Of a DNA stretch of 64,000 nucleotides, positions 54,499 to 61,392 are shown piece by piece. A model generated the notes under the pieces. It was not told the DNA's origin, did no database searches, and worked only from the letters and a program-made list of their open reading frames with translations. The first letter of the stretch is position 1. Each line of letters begins with the position of its first letter. Both the position numbers and the translations under genes were made by a program. The DNA lies in NCBI RefSeq assembly GCF_046506625.1, contig NZ_JBKFFP010000001.1, positions 124,001 to 188,000 of the forward strand, given 5' to 3'. Source of the stretch: Zhengella sedimenti (GTDB lineage Bacteria > Pseudomonadota > Alphaproteobacteria > Rhizobiales > Rhizobiaceae).

Positions 54499-54785
54499 GC
54501 GAGACGATGACCGCCGCCGTGACCCGCACGCTCGACATCGTGAACAAGCGCGGCCTTCATGCCCGCGCATCGGCCCGCTTCGTCGAAACGGCGAACGGAT
54601 TCGATGCCCGCGTCATGGTCGAGAAGGACGGCCTGGAGGTGGACGGTACGTCCATCCTCGACCTGATGATGCTCGCCGCGTCGCCGGGTTGCCGCATTTC
54701 GGTGACCACGTCCGGACCGCAGGCCGGCGAGGCCATGGACGCCCTGTCGGCGCTGGTCGCCGACCGCTTCGGCGAGGAGTGCTGA
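54495..54785 (+). CDS. ptsH: Phosphocarrier protein HPr
   Basis: A 96-residue HPr. The active-site His22 lies in KRGLHARASARF, and the regulatory Ser53 lies in DGTSILDLMMLAA, exactly 31 residues later as in the standard protein. Phospho-His passes phosphate to EIIA; Ser phosphorylation by HprK normally shuts this down. Ser53 is retained here although no hprK is found at the locus. The first 14 residues extend beyond the usual N-terminus. It overlaps the EIIA gene by 4 bases. Confidence 0.94.
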   Translation: MSETMTAAVTRTLDIVNKRGLHARASARFVETANGFDARVMVEKDGLEVDGTSILDLMMLAASPGCRISVTTSGPQAGEAMDALSALVADRFGEEC

Positions 54786-54811
54786 GGCTTTCCCGACACC
54801 GGACATGGAGG

Positions 54812-54829
54812 CATAAAGATTTCTTTATG
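54812..54829. promoter_or_regulatory. SahR-like operator upstream of ahcY
   Basis: CATAAAGA-tt-TCTTTATG, an 8-bp-arm palindrome directly upstream of a -35/-10 pair TTGCCC (54836-54841) and TATGGA (54859-54864). The pattern resembles the proteobacterial SahR site that controls ahcY and methionine-cycle genes. Confidence 0.6.
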
Positions 54830-54930
54830 TCTTTATTGCCCGTCTGGCGCTTCTCTGATATGGAGGCGCCGGATCCGGGCCTGCCAAGCCGTGCAAGCCC
54901 CAAGCCTTTCCAAGCAACGGAGTGACCTTC

Positions 54931-56325
54931 ATGGCACATGACTATGTCGTCGCCGATATCGGCCTGGCCGCGTATGGGCGCAAGGAAATCGACATCGCCG
55001 AAACCGAAATGCCCGGCCTGATGGCCTGCCGCGAGGAATTCGGCGCGGCGCAGCCTCTGAAGGGTGCGCGCATTACCGGCTCCCTGCACATGACGATCCA
55101 GACGGCCGTGCTGATCGAGACGCTCCAGGCGCTGGGCGCGGACGTCCGCTGGGCATCGTGCAACATCTTCTCCACGCAGGATCACGCGGCCGCGGCGATC
55201 GCGGCCACGGGCACGCCGGTCTTCGCGGTCAAGGGCGAGACGCTGGAGGACTACTGGCGCTATACCGACGCCATCTTCCAGTGGCCGGACGGCGGCTTCT
55301 CCAACATGATCCTGGACGATGGCGGCGACGCCACCATGTACATCCTGCTCGGCGCGCGCGCCGAGGAAGGCGAGGACGTGCTGTCGAAGCCGGGCTCGGA
55401 AGAAGAAGAGGTGCTCTTCGCCCAGATCCGCAAGCGCATGGCGGCCTCGCCGGGCTGGTTCGTCAAGCAGCGCCACGCCATCAGGGGCGTGACCGAGGAA
55501 ACCACGACGGGCGTCAACCGCCTCTACCAGCTTCAGAAAAAGGGCCTGCTGCCCTTCCCCGCCATCAATGTCAACGACTCGGTGACCAAGTCCAAGTTCG
55601 ACAACAAGTATGGCTGCAAGGAATCGCTGGTCGACGGCATCCGGCGGGCCACCGACGTGATGATGGCCGGCAAGGTTGCCGTGGTGTGCGGCTATGGCGA
55701 CGTGGGCAAGGGCTCCGCCGCTTCGCTGCGCGGCGCCGGAGCCCGCGTCAAGGTCACCGAGATCGACCCGATCTGCGCCCTCCAGGCTGCCATGGACGGC
55801 TTCGAGGTGGTGCGCCTCGAGGATGTCGCACCCACCGCCGACATCTTCATCACCACGACCGGCAACAAGGACGTCATCCGCATCGAGCACATGCGCGAGA
55901 TGAAGGACATGGCGATCGTCGGCAATATCGGCCACTTCGACAACGAGATCCAGGTGGCCGCGCTGCGCAATCTCAAGTGGACCAACATCAAGCCGCAAGT
56001 GGACATGATCGAGTTTCCGAAGGGCAACCGGATGATCCTGCTGTCGGAAGGCCGCCTGCTCAATCTCGGCAACGCCACCGGCCATCCCTCCTTCGTGATG
56101 TCGGCCTCCTTCACCAACCAGGTTCTGGCGCAGGTCGAACTGTTCACCAAGGGCGAGACCTACAGTCACGAGGTCTATGTCCTGCCCAAGCATCTCGACG
56201 AGAAGGTGGCGCGGCTGCATCTGGCCAAGCTGTCGGCCAATCTCACCGAGCTTTCGGAAGAGCAGGCCGCCTATATCGGCGTGGACACCAAGGGCCCGTT
56301 CAAGCCGGAACACTACAGGTACTGA
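54931..56325 (+). CDS. ahcY: Adenosylhomocysteinase
   Basis: A 464-residue S-adenosylhomocysteine hydrolase. It starts with MAHDYVVADIGLAAYGRKE and contains WASCNIFSTQDHAAAAIAA near residue 80. The NAD-binding GYGDVGKGSAASLRGAGA is near residue 253, and the C-terminus ends KPEHYRY, as in all tetrameric SAHHs. It hydrolyses SAH to adenosine and homocysteine, keeping methylation running. ATG 54931 follows a ribosome binding site AACGGAG. A terminator follows. Confidence 0.97.
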   Translation: MAHDYVVADIGLAAYGRKEIDIAETEMPGLMACREEFGAAQPLKGARITGSLHMTIQTAVLIETLQALGADVRWASCNIFSTQDHAAAAIAATGTPVFAVKGETLEDYWRYTDAIFQWPDGGFSNMILDDGGDATMYILLGARAEEGEDVLSKPGSEEEEVLFAQIRKRMAASPGWFVKQRHAIRGVTEETTTGVNRLYQLQKKGLLPFPAINVNDSVTKSKFDNKYGCKESLVDGIRRATDVMMAGKVAVVCGYGDVGKGSAASLRGAGARVKVTEIDPICALQAAMDGFEVVRLEDVAPTADIFITTTGNKDVIRIEHMREMKDMAIVGNIGHFDNEIQVAALRNLKWTNIKPQVDMIEFPKGNRMILLSEGRLLNLGNATGHPSFVMSASFTNQVLAQVELFTKGETYSHEVYVLPKHLDEKVARLHLAKLSANLTELSEEQAAYIGVDTKGPFKPEHYRY

Positions 56326-56353
56326 TTTTTCCCTGACGGGACACAATATATTG

Positions 56354-56390
56354 ATGCCGGGCAATTGACTTTTTGCCCGGCATTATTTTT
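56354..56390 (+). terminator. Terminator after ahcY
   Basis: An 11-bp perfect stem (ATGCCGGGCAA with TTGCCCGGCAT, 8-nt loop) followed by TATTTTT, 28 bases after the stop. Confidence 0.92.
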
Positions 56391-56526
56391 GTCCGCGCGG
56401 CTTCTTCACGCCGATTCGCGGTTTCGGTATGGTGTGATTCGCCAAGCTTCCGGGCGGGGACACGCGAACAGGCAGAGAAGCGGGCAAACAGGGCGGTCTT
56501 GGGTTTCATCGGGGAGATGACAAGAC

Positions 56527-59148
56527 ATGCCGACAGACGGGCCGGAAACGGCAGGTATCTCGTATTCAGCGGCGGCGGGAACGGGACCATGTGACGGAAA
56601 AGCGAGGGTTCCTGTGACAAGGGACGACAGGCGACGGCGTGCGCATGCGCACACGCCGAAGGGGACATATCGGCCAGCGGCCGGCAGCGGCATCGCACGT
56701 TCGGCGATGCGGCGGCTGGCCGGTGTCAGCGCGCTCGTCCCCGTCTGGCTGGCACCGGGCATCGCACTCGCAGCGGAGACGGCGGCCGGTTTTCCCAGCT
56801 TCGGCGTCACCGACGTCATCCAGCATTCCATCTTCACCGGCATGCTCGGCGCCGCCATGGTGTCGGCGATCTGGGTCATCCGCGAGCGCGCACGGGTCTC
56901 GGAGGAAAACCGCGCACTGCGGCTGAGGATTTCCGAGCTCAACGCCTCGCTGCAGCGCAGCGAAAGCCTCCTGAACCTCAAGGACCAGCGGCTCATCGTC
57001 TGGAGCGATCCGCAGGCCAATGCCGAACTGGTGGGCAGCCTGCCGCCCGATTGCGGTGCGCCGGATGACCGTTCCGCCTTCCTCGCCTTCGGCCGCTGGC
57101 TGACAGCGGCATCCGCACAGGGGCTGGAACGCGCCATCATCGCGCTGCGCGACAGGGACGAGCCTTTCTCCATGGTTTGCGAAACCAGGAACGGCGCCCT
57201 GCTGGAAGCCGACGGGCGGATCGCGCCGCATCACACCGTGGTCCGGTTCACATCGCTGTCGGAGGCCCGCAACGGTTTCGCCCGGCTGAAAGCGGAGCAC
57301 CAGGCGATGCTCGGCGAGTTCGAGACCATGCGCCAGATCGCCATGATCGCACAGATGCCGGTCTGGCTGCGCGACGGAAACGGCCGTCTGAGCTGGGTCA
57401 ACGCGGCCTATGCAAAGGCCGTCGAGGCCGATACGCCGGAACAGGCGGTGGCGGAACAGCGGGAATTGCTTCCGACGGCGGCGCGCGAACAGATCGCACG
57501 GCACCAGTTGCGCGAAGCGGCCTTCGTCTCGCGGCTCTCCACAGTGATCGGGAAGGAACGCCATCAGTTCATGGTGACGGACTGGCGCGGCGAGGATGGC
57601 TCGGCGGGCATCGCCGTCGACATCACGGCGCAGGAATTGCTGCGCGAGGAATACGAACACGCCCAGCGCAGCCATGCCGACACACTGGACCAGCTCAATA
57701 CGGCGGTTGCCATCTTCGATTCCGGCCAGAAACTGCGCTTCTACAATCTCGCCTTCCAGAAGCTCTGGGATCTCGACGCGGCCTTCCTTTCCTCCGCACC
57801 GTCGCACGAATTGCTGCTCGACCGGCTGCGCCGCGACGGCGTGCTGCCGGAACAGCCGGAATGGCGGCGCTGGAAGGATCACCTTCTGGGGGCCTACCGG
57901 GCGGTGGACAGCCAGGAACACTGGTGGCACCTGCCGGACGGGCGGACCATCCGCGTGGTCGCCAACCCGCAGCACAAGGACGGGGTGACCTGGGTTTTCG
58001 AGAACCTGACCGAGAAGATCGACCTGGAGAGCCGCTACAAGACGGCCATCCGCGTTCAGGGCGAGACGCTCGACAACCTGGCCGAGGGCGTGGCCGTGTT
58101 CGGTCCGGACGGGCGGGTGCGGCTGTGCAATCCGGCCTTCGCGGAACTGTGGGGCCTGCCGGAGGAACTGGCGCAGGAGAACGTCCACATCTCGGCCATT
58201 CGCGGGGCATGCGACGTCATTTCAAGGGACAGCCCGTGGCCGGCCTTCGTTTCCATGGCCACCGGATTCGACGAGACCCGCGACGAGCGCAAGGGCCGCA
58301 CGGAGCTTTCCGACGGGACGATCCTCTCCTGGGCTGCGATGCCGCTGCCCAACGGGCAGCTCATGACGACCTTTGTCGACATGACGGATACGTTCAACGT
58401 CGAGCGGGCGCTCAAGGACAAGAACGAGGCCCTGCAAAAGGCCGACCAGTTGAAGGACGAATTCGTCCAGCATGTGTCCTACGAACTGCGTTCGCCGCTG
58501 ACAAACATCATCGGCTTCACCGAACTGCTCTCCATGGAGACGCCAGGCCCGCTGACCGAGAAGCAGCATGACTATGTCGACCATATCGCCACGTCATCGG
58601 CGGCGCTGCTCACCATCGTCAACGACATCCTCGACCTCGCCACGGTCGATGCCGGCATCATGCAGCTCGATATCGCGGACATGAATGTCGCCGAAACGGT
58701 GCAGGCGGCGAGCGATCTGGCCGCCGACCGCTTCGCCGAACAGGGCATCGACCTGGCCGTCTCGCTCGACGGAGCGCCGGCCACGCTGGCCGCGGACGCC
58801 AATCGCGTGCGCCAGGTGCTGTTCAACCTGCTTGCCAATGCCGCCAACTACGCGCCCGAAGGCTCGACCGTGTCATTGACCGTCGATCAAAGGGGCGACC
58901 GCGTGGCCTTCACCGTGCATGACGACGGGCCGGGCATGAGCCGCGATGTCCTCGACACGGTCTTCCGCCGGTTCTCCTCGGCCGGCGGCGGGCGCCGGCG
59001 CGGTGCCGGGCTCGGCCTGTCCATCGTCAAGAGCTTCGTGGAACTGCACGGTGGCGCGGTGGAACTGCAAAGCGAACCCGGCAAGGGCACGACCGTCACA
59101 TGCCTGTTTCCCGTCCGGCGGGACGGGTTCAGGGCTGCCGCCGAATAG
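56527..59148 (+). CDS. divL: DivL-like sensor kinase with Tyr in place of the phospho-His
   Basis: An 873-residue sensor with an N-terminal export or anchor segment (about residues 60-110), two or three PAS-like domains (about 250-640), then a kinase core. The H-box reads FVQHVSYELRSPLTNIIGF: Tyr652 replaces the normal phospho-acceptor His, the defining feature of DivL. The ATPase domain keeps N-box LFNLLANAANYAPEG, DDGPGMSRDVLDTVFRRFSS and RRGAGLGLSIVKSFVELHGG. In Caulobacter DivL activates the CckA-ChpT-CtrA pathway and reads DivK. Start is uncertain: ATG 56527 with GGGGAG, or GTG 56614, or ATG 56707. The neighbourhood ahcY-divL-tsaE is syntenic in Rhizobiales. Confidence 0.88.
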   Translation: MPTDGPETAGISYSAAAGTGPCDGKARVPVTRDDRRRRAHAHTPKGTYRPAAGSGIARSAMRRLAGVSALVPVWLAPGIALAAETAAGFPSFGVTDVIQHSIFTGMLGAAMVSAIWVIRERARVSEENRALRLRISELNASLQRSESLLNLKDQRLIVWSDPQANAELVGSLPPDCGAPDDRSAFLAFGRWLTAASAQGLERAIIALRDRDEPFSMVCETRNGALLEADGRIAPHHTVVRFTSLSEARNGFARLKAEHQAMLGEFETMRQIAMIAQMPVWLRDGNGRLSWVNAAYAKAVEADTPEQAVAEQRELLPTAAREQIARHQLREAAFVSRLSTVIGKERHQFMVTDWRGEDGSAGIAVDITAQELLREEYEHAQRSHADTLDQLNTAVAIFDSGQKLRFYNLAFQKLWDLDAAFLSSAPSHELLLDRLRRDGVLPEQPEWRRWKDHLLGAYRAVDSQEHWWHLPDGRTIRVVANPQHKDGVTWVFENLTEKIDLESRYKTAIRVQGETLDNLAEGVAVFGPDGRVRLCNPAFAELWGLPEELAQENVHISAIRGACDVISRDSPWPAFVSMATGFDETRDERKGRTELSDGTILSWAAMPLPNGQLMTTFVDMTDTFNVERALKDKNEALQKADQLKDEFVQHVSYELRSPLTNIIGFTELLSMETPGPLTEKQHDYVDHIATSSAALLTIVNDILDLATVDAGIMQLDIADMNVAETVQAASDLAADRFAEQGIDLAVSLDGAPATLAADANRVRQVLFNLLANAANYAPEGSTVSLTVDQRGDRVAFTVHDDGPGMSRDVLDTVFRRFSSAGGGRRRGAGLGLSIVKSFVELHGGAVELQSEPGKGTTVTCLFPVRRDGFRAAAE

Positions 59149-59157
59149 GCCGCGCGC

Positions 59158-60669
59158 ATGGAGCGGTTCGCCACGTCCGTCGGTCTGCCCTGCGAAGCCG
59201 CCACTGCGCGGCTCGGCGAAGACCTCGCCATGGCGCTCAGGCCGGGCGATGTCCTGGCCCTTTCGGGCGATCTGGGCGCCGGCAAGACCAGCCTTGCACG
59301 GGCGCTCATCCGTGCAATCGCGGACGAAGCGACGCTTGAGGTCCCCTCGCCGACCTTCACGCTGGTCCAAAGTTACGACGGCCTGCGGCTGCCCATCGCC
59401 CATTTCGACCTGTACCGGCTTTCCGGGCCGGACGAGTTGGAGGAACTGGGCCTCGACGAGGCGCTTGGCGAAGGCGCGGCGCTGATCGAATGGCCGGAGC
59501 GCGCGGCCGGACTGCTGCCTGACAGCACGATCCACCTCGACCTGTCCCATGAGGGCGAAGGCCGGCGCGCGCAGATCGTTTGCGAGGGGCCGGCGGGCGA
59601 ACGGATCGCGCGCAGCCTTGCCATTCGTGCCTTTCTGGCCGAAGCAGGCTGGGGGACGGCGGAGCGGCGTTTCCTGACGGGCGATGCCTCGGCGCGGGCC
59701 TACGAGACCGCGACGCTTGGCGGGGAAACCCGCATCCTCATGGATGCGCCGCGCATGCCGGACGGTCCGCCCATCCTCGACGGACTGCCCTACAGCCGGA
59801 TCGCGCATCTGGCCGAAGATGTGGCGCCCTTTGTCGCCATCGCGCGCGCACTGCGCGAAAACGGCTTCGCTGCGCCGGAAATCCATGCCGCCGATCTCGG
59901 CCAGGGCCTGCTGCTGACCGAGCATCTGGGGCCGCCGGTCTTCCTGGATCCAGCCGGCAAGCCGGTGCGCGAACGCTACGAGGCCGCCGCCCGAATGCTT
60001 GCCGCCTTGCATCTTGTCCGGTGGCCGCGGGCGATGCCCGTCGCCGAAGGCATCGTCCACCATGTCCCGGACTATGACCGTCGCGCCATGCTCATCGAAC
60101 TGGACCTGCTGCCCTCCTGGTACGAGGAATTCGCCAGTGGCGCCGCACCGGACGAAAATGCCCGCAATGCTTTCCGTTCGGCATGGAACGTGGTGCTCGA
60201 CCAGTTGAAGGGCTGCGAAACCAGCCTCGTGCTGCGCGATTTCCATTCGCCCAACATCATCTGGCGGGCAGATCGCGAAGGCCTCGACAGGGTTGGGATA
60301 ATCGACTTCCAGGACGCCATGACCGGACCGTCCGCCTATGACGTGGCCTCGCTTGCCCAGGATGCCCGCGTGACCATCAGCCCGGACCTCGAACAGGCGA
60401 CGGTCGAGGCCTATTGCGCTGCGCGTGAAGCCGCCGGCCCCTTCGACCGCAGCGCATTCGAAAGGACCTATGCAATCATGGCGGCGCAGCGCAACTCCAA
60501 GATTCTCGGCATCTTCGTGCGCCTCGACCGGCGTGACGGCAAGCCGGGTTACCTGAAACACCTGCCGCGCATCCGCGATTACCTTTCGCGCGTCCTCGGC
60601 CACGACGCGCTGGCGCCGGTGCGCGGCTACTACCGCGATCTCGGCATCGCGCCGGACCTGCGGCCATGA
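59158..60669 (+). CDS. tsaE: TsaE-AmgK fusion protein
   Basis: A 503-residue fusion. Residues 1-145 are TsaE: Walker A GDLGAGKTS at 37-45, PSPTFTLVQSYDG and HFDLYRLSGPDELEELGLDE. This ATPase is needed for t6A modification of tRNA with TsaB and TsaD. Residues 160-500 are an aminoglycoside-phosphotransferase-type kinase: LVLRDFHSPNIIW (catalytic loop) and GIIDFQDAMTGPSAYDVASL. That half matches the AmgK sugar kinase of peptidoglycan recycling. No stop or frameshift separates the domains. The stop overlaps the murU start. Both halves look intact. Confidence 0.9.
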   Translation: MERFATSVGLPCEAATARLGEDLAMALRPGDVLALSGDLGAGKTSLARALIRAIADEATLEVPSPTFTLVQSYDGLRLPIAHFDLYRLSGPDELEELGLDEALGEGAALIEWPERAAGLLPDSTIHLDLSHEGEGRRAQIVCEGPAGERIARSLAIRAFLAEAGWGTAERRFLTGDASARAYETATLGGETRILMDAPRMPDGPPILDGLPYSRIAHLAEDVAPFVAIARALRENGFAAPEIHAADLGQGLLLTEHLGPPVFLDPAGKPVRERYEAAARMLAALHLVRWPRAMPVAEGIVHHVPDYDRRAMLIELDLLPSWYEEFASGAAPDENARNAFRSAWNVVLDQLKGCETSLVLRDFHSPNIIWRADREGLDRVGIIDFQDAMTGPSAYDVASLAQDARVTISPDLEQATVEAYCAAREAAGPFDRSAFERTYAIMAAQRNSKILGIFVRLDRRDGKPGYLKHLPRIRDYLSRVLGHDALAPVRGYYRDLGIAPDLRP

Positions 60670-61388
60670 CGATCCGTCCCGACACGGCCTTCGTGCTGGC
60701 CGCCGGGCTCGGCACGCGGATGCGTCCGCTGACCGATATCCGTCCCAAGCCGCTGATCGAGATCGCCGGGCGCAGCCTGCTGGACCGTGGGCTCGACATG
60801 CTGGCCGCGGCCGGTGTGACGCGGGCCGTCGTCAATGCGCACTGGCTCGGCGAGCAGATCATCGCCCACGCGCCAACACGCCGCGACATCGCCATCACCG
60901 TCTCGGACGAGCGCGCCGGACTGCTCGACAGCGCAGGCGGGATCGTCAAGGCGCTGCCGCTGCTGGGCAAGGACCCGTTCTTCATCCTCAATGCCGACAC
61001 GTTCTGGCTCGACGGCGCGGTTCCGGCCTTGCCCTCGATGGCGAAGGCATGGGACGATGCAACCATGGATATGATTCTTCTGCTAGCCGATCCGTCCAGG
61101 GCCACGGGCCACACGGGCGGCACGGATTTTCTTGCCGGTCCCGAAGGCCGCCTGTCGCGCGCCCGCGGCGCTGATAACGGATACATCTATGCCGGTGCGG
61201 CGCTCATCCATCCGCGTGTTTTCAGCAGCGCGCCGGCCGGGCCGCATTCGCTCAACCTGCATTTCGACCGGCTGATCGGCGAGGGCCGGTTGTTCGGCCA
61301 CGTGATGGACGGCCACTGGATCACCGTTGGCACGCCGGACGCCATCGCCCCGGCCGAAGAGGCGATCCGGCGTCACGGACGGGCGTAA
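60666..61388 (+). CDS. murU: N-acetylmuramate alpha-1-phosphate uridylyltransferase-like enzyme
   Basis: A 240-residue sugar nucleotidyltransferase. The signature LAAGLGTRMRPLTDIRPKPLIE begins near residue 11 (in two parts), followed by VNAHWLGEQI and the metal Asp of FILNADTFWLDG near residue 108; the C-terminus carries DGHWITVGTPDAIAPAEE. AmgK and MurU together convert recycled MurNAc to UDP-MurNAc in the cytoplasm, bypassing the fosfomycin-sensitive MurA step. The start overlaps the tsaE-amgK stop. Substrate is inferred from this adjacency; other NDP-sugar roles are possible. Confidence 0.85.
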   Translation: MTIRPDTAFVLAAGLGTRMRPLTDIRPKPLIEIAGRSLLDRGLDMLAAAGVTRAVVNAHWLGEQIIAHAPTRRDIAITVSDERAGLLDSAGGIVKALPLLGKDPFFILNADTFWLDGAVPALPSMAKAWDDATMDMILLLADPSRATGHTGGTDFLAGPEGRLSRARGADNGYIYAGAALIHPRVFSSAPAGPHSLNLHFDRLIGEGRLFGHVMDGHWITVGTPDAIAPAEEAIRRHGRA

Positions 61389-61392
61389 CGCC

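Noticed and set aside
54786..54930. Possible SAM-II or SAH riboswitch in the ahcY leader
   Set aside because: I could not fold the expected pseudoknot core; the strong palindrome near the promoter is better read as a DNA operator.
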